Part shown: positions 6,321 through 14,371 of the stretch, piece by piece
How the letters are laid out: each line of letters opens with the position of its first letter
Numbering within the stretch: the stretch's first letter is position 1
Virus record (IMG/VR): IMGVR_UViG_3300034101_001153
Location: 1 to 64,000 of that record
Length of the DNA stretch: 64,000 bases
Source of the DNA: a virus
Reading direction: 5' to 3' (one strand)
The notes under the pieces: generated by a model
Told to the model about the DNA's origin: nothing
The model's database searches: none
What the model saw: only the letters and a program-made list of their open reading frames with translations
Program-made: the position numbers and the translations under genes

Positions 6321-6470
6321 CTACTCTGTGTCAGAGAAATACTCTTCATACTCACACACCATACACTTTCTTCCTATCTCTTCTATTATTCCTTTATAGA
6401 GTATTTCTTCTATAGGGAGAAGGATATGTTCTCCTGTACCACCGCCCGAACAGGGACTGTCGCTTATCAT
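6321..6470 (-). CDS. Small hypothetical protein
   Basis: 49 residues from ATG at 6468-6470. A GGAGG six bases upstream decides this start; a longer upstream frame would run through a hairpin and the previous gene. Contains a CMVC motif near the acidic C-terminus. Last gene of the leftward block before the origin-like region. Function unknown. Confidence 0.6.
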   Translation of the reverse strand: MISDSPCSGGGTGEHILLPIEEILYKGIIEEIGRKCMVCEYEEYFSDTE

Positions 6471-6493
6471 AAATCCTCCTAGGTAAATAGAAA

Positions 6494-6511
6494 CGGCTGC
6501 CGTAGCAGCCG
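6494..6511 (-). terminator. Intrinsic terminator of the leftward operon
   Basis: Perfect seven-base stem CGGCTGC/GCAGCCG with a four-base loop. On the - strand it is followed by TTTCTATTT. It lies just downstream of the gene ending at 6536. Confidence 0.55.
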
Positions 6512-6535
6512 CTCTATATGGTAAAAATTTGTTGC

Positions 6536-6811
6536 TTATCGCTTGGGGAAAAATACTCCAGCCCATACTGCTTTCTTTACTTCTGGATTCTTCCATTCTT
6601 CTGGGATCATGCTCTCAGCGTTTAATGCTCTTGCTCTACGCATAATGTGTTCTTTAACGTCCTGTCTAGCACCACCGCGCCCCCATGATCTAATGGCATT
6701 CATTAAGTCTTCTCTGTTTGCAATTGGATAAGATCCATCTGGCATAGCAGTTCCAGAAGAAGCCATTCTTCTACGTTGCTCTTGGGAAAACTCTCTCTTC
6801 ATCATATCCAT
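6536..6811 (-). CDS. Small protein of a widespread phage/actinobacterial type (DUF6582-like)
   Basis: 91 residues from ATG 6811; GAGGAGG lies eight bases upstream, so an earlier GTG at 6820 is less likely. The pattern RRRMASSGTAMPDGSYPIAN, then AIRSWGR and HIMRRARAL, is one I associate with small proteins found in many phages and sometimes fused to head proteases. The biochemical role is not known to me. Helical and basic. Confidence 0.65.
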   Translation of the reverse strand: MDMMKREFSQEQRRRMASSGTAMPDGSYPIANREDLMNAIRSWGRGGARQDVKEHIMRRARALNAESMIPEEWKNPEVKKAVWAGVFFPKR

Positions 6812-6866
6812 TATGTACACCTCCTCATACGTTTAATTCGTATACTTTCTAATAATTATTATACTC

Positions 6867-7055
6867 TTAAACGCCCCTGCGATACTTCCTACGAATCTGA
6901 GGCTTGACTCCAGCCTTAACGCATTGTTGGTAGGCTACTCCGTACTTCTTTTCATTGCTCTCTCCAGCCTTGCCACCGACCGCCTTACGAACTTCACCAA
7001 TGGTTCTGTTTAATTCGCGGATTAGGGCTTCAGCCTCTTCATTGGGTACTGACAT
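6867..7055 (-). CDS. Small basic hypothetical protein
   Basis: 62 residues, ATG 7055 overlapping the previous TAA by one base, with AAGGAAGG upstream. Lys/Arg-rich, ending KPQIRRKYRRGV; a helical first half has regular Leu/Ile spacing. Could bind nucleic acid. No family recognised. Confidence 0.6.
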   Translation of the reverse strand: MSVPNEEAEALIRELNRTIGEVRKAVGGKAGESNEKKYGVAYQQCVKAGVKPQIRRKYRRGV

Positions 7056-7207
7056 TATTCAAACCTTCCTTCATCGATATATTTCTTATGCTTTTCTTTA
7101 CATGGTTCGCACCATTGCTTTGGTAGGTACTTCCTTTTTGATACTGACCATTTAATTAAACAATCATACTCACTATGCTTTTTTGCTACGCATGTACTCT
7201 TTGCCAT
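7055..7207 (-). CDS. Small basic protein with CxxC
   Basis: 50 residues, MAKSTCVAKKHS to EGRFE. Four Cys (including CEPC) and two His in a Lys-rich sequence suggest a zinc-binding nucleic-acid protein. It lies nine bases after the GMP reductase-like gene and is coupled to the next gene by TAATG. Function unknown. Confidence 0.6.
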   Translation of the reverse strand: MAKSTCVAKKHSEYDCLIKWSVSKRKYLPKQWCEPCKEKHKKYIDEGRFE

Positions 7208-7215
7208 AATAAATC

Positions 7216-8253
7216 TCAATTTCTTTTAGAATGTGGTTTGTTCTCAGCAAGTGCGCTATGAGATATTGTAATATACTGTGCCTCTTTATACAAGGAATAA
7301 AGGTTATCAACACCTGAGTAGGATAGACCGCTTCCAATGCCGCCAGCCCATTGTTTGAGTACGGAGGACACTGGTCCATTGTATGGGACCATAGTACTCA
7401 CACCTTCAATAACGGATACTGAGCCTCTACCCTCTTTCTGAGCGGCTTCTGAGGCCATACCACGGAGTTTTTTAAATCTCTCCCCATCGATATTAATAAT
7501 AGATCCTGGCGTTTCTTCTGTGCCAGCCAATGCAGATCCAAGCATGACTACATCTGCTCCTGCGGCAAAAGCCTTTACAGCATCACCAGAAGTTTTAATT
7601 CCACCATCAGCAATAATGGATGGACCGTATCCTCTTTCCACTCTTTCACGAATATCCATAATCGATGCAAGAGTGGGCATACCATGACCACTAACAAGTC
7701 TGGTAGTGCAAAGACCGCCACCACCAATACCAACACGAACAGAGTCTACGCCAGCATCTGCAAGCGACATGTATCCATGATATGTAGATATGTTTCCAGC
7801 CATGATATGAACATCTGGGAAGTGATCCTTTAGTTGCCTGACTGCGTTAATCGCATACTGACCGTGACCATTTGCAGTATCCACTAGGAGTATCCGAACG
7901 CCAGCATCAACTAGTTTCTGAGCATGATCCATAAAACCATTATTAGATGCAATAGCAACGCCAAAAACAATATTGTTTTCTACAAGAGTTTTTGCTTGCC
8001 AAAGTTGCTTATCATATGACATATACCTATGAAGAATTCCTAGGCCACCAGCAGCAGCCATAGACATACACATATCTCTTCCACAGATAGTATCCATGGG
8101 AGCAGCAATAATAGGAAGTGACAGTGGAATTAATACAGAGTCACAGCCGATGGTAGCGGACATATCTACCGCGCTTCTTGACATGATATCTGAGTCTTGT
8201 GGAACCAATAATATATCATCGAAACACAAGATGTTTCTTTTATACTCTTTCAA
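7216..8253 (-). CDS. IMP dehydrogenase / GMP reductase family enzyme
   Basis: 345 residues, the length of GMP reductase (GuaC) and of IMP dehydrogenases lacking CBS domains. It acts on purine nucleotides in the cytoplasm, either IMP to XMP or GMP to IMP. Visible: N-terminal FDDILLVP, the PMDT segment, the phosphate/catalytic loop GIGGGGLCTTR with catalytic Cys182, ADGGIK near 216-220, and MLGSALAGTEETPG near 237-250. The C-terminal VPYNG..GGIGSGLSYSG resembles both subfamilies. The ordinary GPGS of the loop is GGGG here. Reaction direction cannot be settled by eye. Own promoter upstream. Confidence 0.85.
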   Translation of the reverse strand: MKEYKRNILCFDDILLVPQDSDIMSRSAVDMSATIGCDSVLIPLSLPIIAAPMDTICGRDMCMSMAAAGGLGILHRYMSYDKQLWQAKTLVENNIVFGVAIASNNGFMDHAQKLVDAGVRILLVDTANGHGQYAINAVRQLKDHFPDVHIMAGNISTYHGYMSLADAGVDSVRVGIGGGGLCTTRLVSGHGMPTLASIMDIRERVERGYGPSIIADGGIKTSGDAVKAFAAGADVVMLGSALAGTEETPGSIINIDGERFKKLRGMASEAAQKEGRGSVSVIEGVSTMVPYNGPVSSVLKQWAGGIGSGLSYSGVDNLYSLYKEAQYITISHSALAENKPHSKRN

Positions 8254-8326
8254 AGACTAGCCTTTCTGTTTACTATAAATGCAATCTTCTAGGCGGTAGA
8301 TAAAATGGATAGCCTAGTTTTTTATT

Positions 8327-8356
8327 ATTATGCCTCATGACAAGCGTAGTTGTCAA
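8327..8356 (-). promoter_or_regulatory. Promoter of the guaB/guaC-like operon
   Basis: On the - strand TTGACA (8356-8351) and CATAAT (8332-8327) are 18 bases apart. The leader up to ATG 8253 contains a CTAGGC/GCCTAG hairpin. Confidence 0.65.
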
Positions 8357-8405
8357 GTATGTTATTGGGAAAGGAACAATCACCAAAGAGAGGTATAAAA
8401 GAAAC

Positions 8406-8516
8406 CTATATCTCGTCTTCATCAAATTCCAGAGCCAGATCTACTAGTGAGTTACCTATGTAATCAATTAGTTTCTCTACCTGAAAAATTATGTAATCTA
8501 TCATAGAGACAATCAT
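8406..8516 (-). CDS. Possible small acidic protein (nested overlap)
   Basis: 36 residues from ATG 8516 to TAG 8406, hydrophobic first half and acidic tail (LEFDEDEI). It overlaps the 3' half of the gene at 8464-8598 in another frame. Last frame of this small operon. Uncertain because of its size. Confidence 0.35.
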   Translation of the reverse strand: MIVSMIDYIIFQVEKLIDYIGNSLVDLALEFDEDEI

Positions 8517-8598
8517 AACATAGTTCACCATCCCATGGTGGACCATCTGAAAAGCATGAGCACTTTTTATTATTATCTTCTACAGTATCAATATTCAT
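8464..8598 (-). CDS. Small zinc-knuckle protein
   Basis: 44 residues from ATG 8598, three bases after the previous stop. CSC near residue 13 and CYDC near residue 27 form a likely four-Cys zinc site. Function unknown. Confidence 0.55.
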   Translation of the reverse strand: MNIDTVEDNNKKCSCFSDGPPWDGELCYDCLYDRLHNFSGRETN

Positions 8599-8600
8599 AA

Positions 8601-8774
8601 CTAATTTGTTTTTCGTGAAAGGTGATCGTACTTTTCTACCGCCGCGATAGCAGCCTTAGCAAGATCGTACCAAGTTCTTGCCTCTTTCTTGTAATTATTC
8701 ATCAAGACATTGGCAACATACTCTACCTTATCGACAGGATCTTGTAGATAAATCTTAGCCTCTTCGTGAATCAT
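8601..8774 (-). CDS. Small helical protein
   Basis: 57 residues, MIHEEAKIYLQDP to LSRKTN. ATG 8774 overlaps the previous TGA (ATGA). Almost fully helical by composition. No family recognised. Confidence 0.6.
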   Translation of the reverse strand: MIHEEAKIYLQDPVDKVEYVANVLMNNYKKEARTWYDLAKAAIAAVEKYDHLSRKTN

Positions 8775-8965
8775 AGTTTCCCCTTAAGTTCTTGAATTAG
8801 ACCTGAAATAACAAAGCAGTCCTCATGTCTAAATGAGTTACAGTCATCATTAATAGATCCTTCACATAGTCTACCACGGAGATTTTGAATCAGAGACTGA
8901 TAGACCTGTCTTTCTATGGACGATGCATCTAGTTGCTCACTACATTGCCAGCATTTAATATTCAT
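8771..8965 (-). CDS. Small Cys-rich protein
   Basis: 64 residues with CWQC near residue 5 and further Cys at about 34, 42 and 50, plus one His. A metal site is likely. Overlaps both neighbours by a few bases. Function unknown. Confidence 0.6.
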   Translation of the reverse strand: MNIKCWQCSEQLDASSIERQVYQSLIQNLRGRLCEGSINDDCNSFRHEDCFVISGLIQELKGKL

Positions 8966-9146
8966 ATTTCTTATCCAGGTATTCTTTATAAGAATTGATG
9001 GCTACTTCTGCGTCCATAAGAGCAATCTCTGTCCAGTTCCTTCCGTCCTCTGAGTCTAACCATTCCTGATTGACATGATTCTTAGGAAACCAAGCCTTCA
9101 TTAAGGAACCAGCAACATAATTCACAATACTTTCTGGAATAGCCAT
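8955..9146 (-). CDS. Small hypothetical protein
   Basis: 63 residues, MAIPESIVNYVAG to KKYEY, starting at ATG 9146 in a TAATG overlap. Helical, with three Trp. No family recognised. Confidence 0.6.
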   Translation of the reverse strand: MAIPESIVNYVAGSLMKAWFPKNHVNQEWLDSEDGRNWTEIALMDAEVAINSYKEYLDKKYEY

Positions 9147-9655
9147 TAAATTTCCTTAACCCCACGTAGTTCTTTATTAGACTTCAGGAGAGCAGAGTTA
9201 GCAAGAGTATTAGAGACAATCTCAAGGACACAGGATACATTAATATAAAGATCTTCTGGGTGCCATTTATGATTATTCTTATCTCCATAGGTATCGTTAA
9301 ATGCTACCCGCAAAATATCAAAGAAGTCGTCTGCTGTCATATAATATGCCAGCCAGGGCTGGCTATCAGTTTGCGCTGTCACTTTAATATTATCCTTTTC
9401 ACTAGATGTTTGATTATTTATCTTGAGTGATGGAGTCTTTGTAGATCTAACTAGTGTCAGTTCATTTACAGCAATCCATCCAGAATTATATCCAAGCCAG
9501 AGATTGTCAAACTTGACAAGATATTCTCTTGGAAATCTCTTAAATTCTTTTGCATGAACATCTCTTCCAGGGGCATGATCGACTACCATGCCACGATGAG
9601 TAGTCTTTCTAACAGTATCATAAAAATCTACAATATCGCCAACAACAAATTTCAT
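9146..9655 (-). CDS. Hypothetical protein with SH3-like N-terminus
   Basis: 169 residues. The first 65 (FVVGDIVDFYDTVRKTTHRG...YLVKFDN...WIAVNELTLV) look like a small beta barrel of the kind used to bind peptides or nucleic acid. A Ser/Thr/Asn-rich linker leads to a helical C-terminal domain. The exact role is unknown. Overlaps the next upstream gene by four bases. Confidence 0.6.
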   Translation of the reverse strand: MKFVVGDIVDFYDTVRKTTHRGMVVDHAPGRDVHAKEFKRFPREYLVKFDNLWLGYNSGWIAVNELTLVRSTKTPSLKINNQTSSEKDNIKVTAQTDSQPWLAYYMTADDFFDILRVAFNDTYGDKNNHKWHPEDLYINVSCVLEIVSNTLANSALLKSNKELRGVKEI

Positions 9656-10140
9656 AGTTCCTCATTCCACATAAGTTTATGCGTAGGCCAATGATAGGTA
9701 CATTTATCACAGCATACATAATCTTTATAAACTTCATATTCAAGCCTGTATTGTGGATACAACTCTGGGGCTTTTTCATACAGCCGACCGCGATGAGTAG
9801 TAACCACGCTATTAACAGTATACTCGTCATGCATCCATTTTGGAAGAGAATATGGCTGCATGTTTTGCTTCATCATACGATCAATCTCTGCCCAATTCTT
9901 CTGCCAACTGTAGCCACGACTATGCATTTCGTATCGAATAGCAGCAAGATAAATATATAGTGCCGCATGGTGGCCTCTAAACATACGAACGGCAGGGTGG
10001 TTGGTCCACGCCTTAGACTTATTTTCACCAACGAGAATAGTCATAATCTGCCGACCCTCTAACAGTTGTTTGACTAGACGCTTTTGGTCTAGACTGGCGG
10101 CAGAGTCCCAGAAACTACGCTCTGGAAGAAATACCTGCAT
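9652..10140 (-). CDS. Pyrimidine-dimer DNA glycosylase-like protein
   Basis: 162 residues. The N-terminal pattern MQVFLP, LDQKRLVKQLLEGRQI, then WTNHPAVRMFRGHHAAL and a later RGY matches the actinobacterial and phage family related to T4 endonuclease V (DenV, Pyr_excise). T4 DenV cuts at cyclobutane pyrimidine dimers, using its N-terminal amine for lyase chemistry. The C-terminal CCDKC...H could bind zinc and is an extra. Role as UV repair is inference from the family. Confidence 0.7.
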   Translation of the reverse strand: MQVFLPERSFWDSAASLDQKRLVKQLLEGRQIMTILVGENKSKAWTNHPAVRMFRGHHAALYIYLAAIRYEMHSRGYSWQKNWAEIDRMMKQNMQPYSLPKWMHDEYTVNSVVTTHRGRLYEKAPELYPQYRLEYEVYKDYVCCDKCTYHWPTHKLMWNEEL

Positions 10141-10352
10141 TACAGATCCTTAAACTTTTGCTCAAAGTAGTCGTCAATTGCGTCCATGTCATCCTCCAAT
10201 ACGGTTACGTCCATGTTATCTAGTGTATAGAACCAGACGGCGGTGTTCAAGTATTCTTTGCGAACTTTTCCTAGGCATTTCTTATTCCCCACCTCGTCTG
10301 AGTAATTAATATAATAATTATCATTGTAGGGAATTAAAGTAATTAAACTCAT
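10140..10352 (-). CDS. Small acidic hypothetical protein
   Basis: 70 residues, beta-like opening MSLITLIPYNDNYYINY and acidic helical tail DAIDDYFEQKFKDL. Coupled to the next gene by TAATG. Function unknown. Confidence 0.6.
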   Translation of the reverse strand: MSLITLIPYNDNYYINYSDEVGNKKCLGKVRKEYLNTAVWFYTLDNMDVTVLEDDMDAIDDYFEQKFKDL

Positions 10353-10489
10353 GACTTATCTAATATAGTTTCTCTTAATACTTTTATCTCTTCAATTAGT
10401 GTCATGGTTGCGTAGAAGCCTGCGTAATCCATCATTCCAATAGACGCAAAATGCAGGGCCTTCTCCTCGTTTGTCTGATTAATAATCAT
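10349..10489 (-). CDS. Small helical protein
   Basis: 46 residues, MIINQTNEEKALHFAS to ETILDKS, overlapping neighbours on both sides by four bases. Entirely helical by composition. No family recognised. Confidence 0.6.
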   Translation of the reverse strand: MIINQTNEEKALHFASIGMMDYAGFYATMTLIEEIKVLRETILDKS

Positions 10490-10947
10490 TTATCTTCCCA
10501 TCCAGGAACTACGGTAGTAGGGATACCTTCTTCCATCCAAAGTTTAATAATACTAGGATTGTCATCCCATGCATGAATAATATTGTAAGCCTTACGAATG
10601 GTGTAAAGCATGTCCTTCTTGACTTCGTAATCTTTCCTATTGTCATCATTCCCACGCATCATTAGCATGTCACTAGGAACATTATTCATAGCCAGCCACC
10701 AGGCTGTATGATGCCTCCACATATGCTTACGAGCAGTAACAACTAGCACATCATGCCCCATGACCTTAGCCACCTGAGCGGCATTAACTACATGTTTATG
10801 GGGTGGTACGCTAACAGATGCAGCATGAAATCTATGAAAGTGCTTTACAACTGTACGTTTAGTTTCATCAAACTTGGTAAGATGGTGCCTGATGGACGAC
10901 ACATCTGCAAGCGTGCCGTCCATATCAAATATGACTGCTGTCTTCAC
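10486..10947 (-). CDS. HAD-superfamily phosphatase (polynucleotide 3'-phosphatase type)
   Basis: 153 residues. Motif I DMDGTLAD (nucleophile Asp8, second Asp10), motif II VVTAR near residue 70 and motif IV WDDNP near 127 mark the HAD phosphatase fold. The arrangement resembles the stand-alone 3'-phosphatase domain of T4 Pnkp found in many actinophages, which clears 3' phosphates from damaged nucleic acid. No kinase domain is present. The substrate is inferred from similar phage proteins. Confidence 0.75.
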   Translation of the reverse strand: MKTAVIFDMDGTLADVSSIRHHLTKFDETKRTVVKHFHRFHAASVSVPPHKHVVNAAQVAKVMGHDVLVVTARKHMWRHHTAWWLAMNNVPSDMLMMRGNDDNRKDYEVKKDMLYTIRKAYNIIHAWDDNPSIIKLWMEEGIPTTVVPGWEDK

Positions 10948-11135
10948 AGCATCTCCTCATAGTCTGGATGGTCAATTGGTGTTGGAACGGTAATAAGTGT
11001 ACCGCACATAGCACACTCCCCGTCAAGCAAATACTGGCTAATGTTATATTCTTCATCGAACGTGACGCATATCTTTAAAAGCCAACTACCACACGATGGG
11101 CATTCTGGCGTAGGCAAGCCTCGCACATCCAGCAT
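10944..11135 (-). CDS. Zinc-ribbon protein
   Basis: 63 residues with CPSC at about 12-15 and CAMC at about 41-44, a classic four-Cys zinc ribbon. ATGA-type overlap with the HAD gene. Function unknown; such ribbons usually bind nucleic acid or partner proteins. Confidence 0.65.
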   Translation of the reverse strand: MLDVRGLPTPECPSCGSWLLKICVTFDEEYNISQYLLDGECAMCGTLITVPTPIDHPDYEEML

Positions 11136-11138
11136 TCG

Positions 11139-11273
11139 TCACTTCTTTCTAATAGAAATTGTACGTCCCTTGGTATTGCTAGGAGTGCTTTCTTCATCAT
11201 CCCATAGCCATTCCCAAGGATTGATTTCATTTCCATTGGCCCAATCAAACATAGGAATCCAGGCTTTCATCAT
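11139..11273 (-). CDS. Small Trp-rich protein
   Basis: 44 residues from ATG 11273, or 43 from the adjacent ATG 11270; GGAGGT is so close that 11270 is the better start. Four Trp in the first 30 residues, then an acidic patch and a basic tail (TISIRKK). Function unknown. Confidence 0.55.
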   Translation of the reverse strand: MMKAWIPMFDWANGNEINPWEWLWDDEESTPSNTKGRTISIRKK

Positions 11274-11282
11274 ACCTCCAGA

Positions 11283-11384
11283 TTAACGTGATCTTTTGTT
11301 CTGGACTTGTCTTTTTTGCTTCATTAGACGCTCAACTTCATCGTCTAACTCTTCTTCTTCATCATAATCGTAGTTATAGTTCAT
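11283..11384 (-). CDS. Small charged protein
   Basis: 33 residues: Tyr/Asp/Glu-rich first half (YDEEEELDDEVE) and a Lys/Arg/Gln-rich second half. Starts within the stop of the dehydratase gene (ATGA). Function unknown. Confidence 0.5.
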   Translation of the reverse strand: MNYNYDYDEEEELDDEVERLMKQKRQVQNKRSR

Positions 11385-12391
11385 ATCTTTAGCCACTCTG
11401 GATGATCCAGAGTCCATTGTACCGTTCTTTCTAGTGATTGTTCAAGGGAAAGCGGTGCCTTCCATCCTGTATTAGCAATTTTACCACCGTCCAGGGCGTA
11501 ACGCAAGTCATGTCCTGGCCTAGATGAGTGAAAATCTATAAGTTCATAGTTAAGAGTCTTCCCCGCATAAGAGGCTACCATCTGAGCCATCTCTAAATTA
11601 TCCACCTCTCGCTCGCCCACTACGTGTAATTTCTGAGGGGCCATAGACTCGCCATAGGCTGGTGTAGGCTGGTTCAGGGCATGGAGCAGGGCATCTGCCT
11701 GGTTCCTGGCATGTAGGTAGAATCTGCTACCAATCTCTCCTGTTGGAGCAGCATGAATAGTTACAGTTTCTCCAGAAATAACCTTTTTCATAACCATCGG
11801 AATGAACTTTTCAGGGTCCTGCATCTCACCAATGATGTTCATGGTGTTGGTGATAATTAGTGGGACGCCATATGTCCTCCAGTATGAATAAGCAATTGAC
11901 TCTTGAGCCGCCTTTGATGCTGAATAAGGATTGCTTGGGAAATATTGATCCATCCATTCACGATGGGCATGACCAACAGGGGCGGGGCCATAGACTTCAT
12001 CTGTAGATACATGAAGAAACTTCTCAATATCTGAAAAACGTGCCCACTCTAGCATGTTGCAAACCAATGATACATTATTCTCAATAAATGGAACAGGCTC
12101 ATCAATAGAACGATCAACGTGCGATTCACTAGCAACGTTGAGAACATAATCAATCTTACCAATCTCATGTGAGAGGACTGGTGATATTGGAGCGGTGAGG
12201 TCATGCTTAATTATCTTGGTTCTCTTAAAGTCATCGTCATATCCTGATACTGCAATTCGGATACGATCTGTAATACCACGGTGTCTAAAAGATACCAAGC
12301 ACACAACATTCCAGTCGGTATTAGCAAGAATGTGACGCAATACATGGCTGCCAACAAATCCACTGGCTCCTGTTAATAATACGGTCTTCAT
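11381..12391 (-). CDS. dTDP-glucose 4,6-dehydratase-like SDR enzyme
   Basis: 336 residues of the extended SDR family. NAD-binding GASGFVGSH at residues 8-16, an STDEVYG active-site segment with the Asp-Glu pair of RfbB-type dehydratases, and YSASK with catalytic Tyr and Lys. It would convert an NDP-sugar to its 4-keto-6-deoxy form in the cytoplasm. The nucleotide cannot be read by eye. Final gene of the glycan island, overlapping the methyltransferase stop by one base. Confidence 0.75.
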   Translation of the reverse strand: MKTVLLTGASGFVGSHVLRHILANTDWNVVCLVSFRHRGITDRIRIAVSGYDDDFKRTKIIKHDLTAPISPVLSHEIGKIDYVLNVASESHVDRSIDEPVPFIENNVSLVCNMLEWARFSDIEKFLHVSTDEVYGPAPVGHAHREWMDQYFPSNPYSASKAAQESIAYSYWRTYGVPLIITNTMNIIGEMQDPEKFIPMVMKKVISGETVTIHAAPTGEIGSRFYLHARNQADALLHALNQPTPAYGESMAPQKLHVVGEREVDNLEMAQMVASYAGKTLNYELIDFHSSRPGHDLRYALDGGKIANTGWKAPLSLEQSLERTVQWTLDHPEWLKI

Positions 12392-13011
12392 TATAGTTTG
12401 TGTACTCCAATAACTATGCTGTCGTCGGTGACTCCAGGCTTTGTATCTATTATCTCAAACTCTACATCGTTATTCAAGGATAAATAAATTTCCCATTCTT
12501 CAACAGTCTGCTCCCATGAAGGAGAACGTTTTGATACATCCTCAATCATATATAGACCACCGCTCTTCAAGGATTTCAATAAATATTCAAATGAGAAGGC
12601 GGCGTCTGAAAAGACATGTGATCCATCATCTAGAATAACGTCAAACTTTACATACTCGCTGTCCTGGCGGAAGCGAGATAGATCTATAATTGATGATTGA
12701 TTTGCAACATATGTAGAAATTCTTGGGTTGTCATTAATCATCTTGCCTGCATCAATGTCTAGTCCATAGATTTTTGCATTGCTAAATATATCTGCCCAGG
12801 CATGAAGAGAACTAAATTCTGGTGTCCTGTTTGCAATTCCTATTTCTAAAAAGTTTATGTCGCTGTCGATACTAATATTATATTTGTTAAATAAATAGAT
12901 ATAGGCATTAACGTAAGAGTGGTCTGACTCTTTATCGGAGCCAGCCTGATTAAAACTATTTGCCATTCTTTCATATAAACTATTGTCTAGTATTGAATCT
13001 AGAGTTTTCAT
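12391..13011 (-). CDS. SAM-dependent methyltransferase (sugar or glycan type)
   Basis: 206 residues of the class I Rossmann methyltransferase fold: FLEIGIANR (motif I), YGLDID (acidic end of strand 2), VILDDGSH (motif IV region) and GLYMIEDV. The DDGSH pattern is common in the macrocin/mycinamicin O-methyltransferase group. Its place among glycosyltransferases suggests it methylates a sugar or glycan. Substrate unknown. Four-base overlap with the next upstream gene. Confidence 0.65.
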   Translation of the reverse strand: MKTLDSILDNSLYERMANSFNQAGSDKESDHSYVNAYIYLFNKYNISIDSDINFLEIGIANRTPEFSSLHAWADIFSNAKIYGLDIDAGKMINDNPRISTYVANQSSIIDLSRFRQDSEYVKFDVILDDGSHVFSDAAFSFEYLLKSLKSGGLYMIEDVSKRSPSWEQTVEEWEIYLSLNNDVEFEIIDTKPGVTDDSIVIGVHKL

Positions 13012-13766
13012 AAATATCCTAACCTAACCTTTTCTTTATAAGTTGAAGCCCATTCCTGAGTGCCATTATAGTAGTCTTCTTCATCTTTAGTCAAGGGTTG
13101 ATCACTCCACCACCCCATATGCTGACAGGTGAATCTTCCACCAACTCTAATAGAAGATGTACTAGGGAGACCATTTCTAGATGACTTTAATTCTTCTATG
13201 TATTTAGACTTCTTATAAAGACAAAATGTTGTGTCTATGGGGGCTAGATAGACTGGATCTTTCTCTTCATACGTTTTAATTTCATTGGTCCAGTATGCTC
13301 CTTCCCAAATACTAACTTGGTGAGCGTTAAAGAACTTTTCTTTAGTCTCTACTATATCAATTGCAAATCCAGCCTTAGATACTCCATAAGTATCTATAAT
13401 TCTTTTCATCTTCTTGATAAAGTTTTTAGGAAGGCCAGTGTTAAATATTAAATCTGGATCAGTAATAATAAAGTACTCTGGAAGAATTGATAGGAATTCT
13501 GGACGCTCTCCAAATATTCTTGGCCCTAGATTTTTGTTGAATCTAACCACCCTCTCAGTCTTAGATATTTCATCTAAATACTTTATCATTTCTGGGTAGG
13601 TGGAATCATTATCACATATGATAAAGTTATTTAATCCGTATGACTTTAACTGGTCTACCATAAATTTAGCATAAGATACTAGATTGAATGTAGGAATAAT
13701 GATTGGTACTTCATCATTAGGAATTGTTTGTAATTGATCATATAGTTTAGCGGCCTCAGATATCAT
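13008..13766 (-). CDS. Glycosyltransferase-like protein (GT-A fold)
   Basis: 252 residues from ATG 13766, which overlaps the previous TGA; the longer upstream frame is only an artefact of that overlap. PIIIPTFN at the start, IICDNDS near residue 55 and ITDPDL (DxD-type, metal and nucleotide-sugar binding) near 105 identify a family 2-like GT-A protein. A QHMGWW segment near the end is typical of some phage and bacterial members. Donor and acceptor unknown. Confidence 0.7.
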   Translation of the reverse strand: MISEAAKLYDQLQTIPNDEVPIIIPTFNLVSYAKFMVDQLKSYGLNNFIICDNDSTYPEMIKYLDEISKTERVVRFNKNLGPRIFGERPEFLSILPEYFIITDPDLIFNTGLPKNFIKKMKRIIDTYGVSKAGFAIDIVETKEKFFNAHQVSIWEGAYWTNEIKTYEEKDPVYLAPIDTTFCLYKKSKYIEELKSSRNGLPSTSSIRVGGRFTCQHMGWWSDQPLTKDEEDYYNGTQEWASTYKEKVRLGYL

Positions 13767-14371
13767 CTGTTTTCTCCTAAAACTTCTGGAATATGAACAT
13801 ACCCGTAGCGGCCTACCAATTCTTGAAAAATAAATCCGTCTGCTGAGTGATCGTAACGATACCACCATCCTACTGACTCCCATGCTTTACGACTAATAAC
13901 ACACTGTAACATATCAACTTTACCCATAACTGGGGGCACTCCAGAAAAATATTCTACATTAAACTTCTCATGCTTACAAGCAAAAACTAAACAGTCTGCA
14001 TTAGTTTCCCTTAACTTCTTGTCTATTTTAGATAAAGCATCTGGATAAAGAATATTATCAATATTGAAATTAATTATGTATTCTCCATTAGACTCACGCA
14101 TACCAAGATCGCGTGAATGGTGTCCCCATCCATATCCAGCATAGAACTCATCTGTTCCATATATTCCGTAATGCTTATCTGTTTCAAGATATCGGTACTC
14201 ATCAATAACTTCTGAGTATTCGTCACTTGATGTTGTCTTTGGGCCGTCATGAACTATGATCAATTCAAAGTCCTTGAATGTTTGATTTTGCAGTGACTTA
14301 AGGCCCTCAAACATTCTATCTCTTGGGACATACGGTTCGTGATCAGTTGCTACTATTGAAAATCTTGTCAT
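13763..14371 (-). CDS. Family 2 glycosyltransferase
   Basis: 202 residues. FSIVATDHEP, LKSLQNQTFKDFELIIVHDG and NIDN in place of the usual DxD are GT2 landmarks. The N-terminal domain is complete; the C-terminal region is short. Overlaps neighbours on both sides (four and 29 bases), so it is tightly bound into the island operon. Substrates unknown. Confidence 0.75.
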   Translation of the reverse strand: MTRFSIVATDHEPYVPRDRMFEGLKSLQNQTFKDFELIIVHDGPKTTSSDEYSEVIDEYRYLETDKHYGIYGTDEFYAGYGWGHHSRDLGMRESNGEYIINFNIDNILYPDALSKIDKKLRETNADCLVFACKHEKFNVEYFSGVPPVMGKVDMLQCVISRKAWESVGWWYRYDHSADGFIFQELVGRYGYVHIPEVLGENR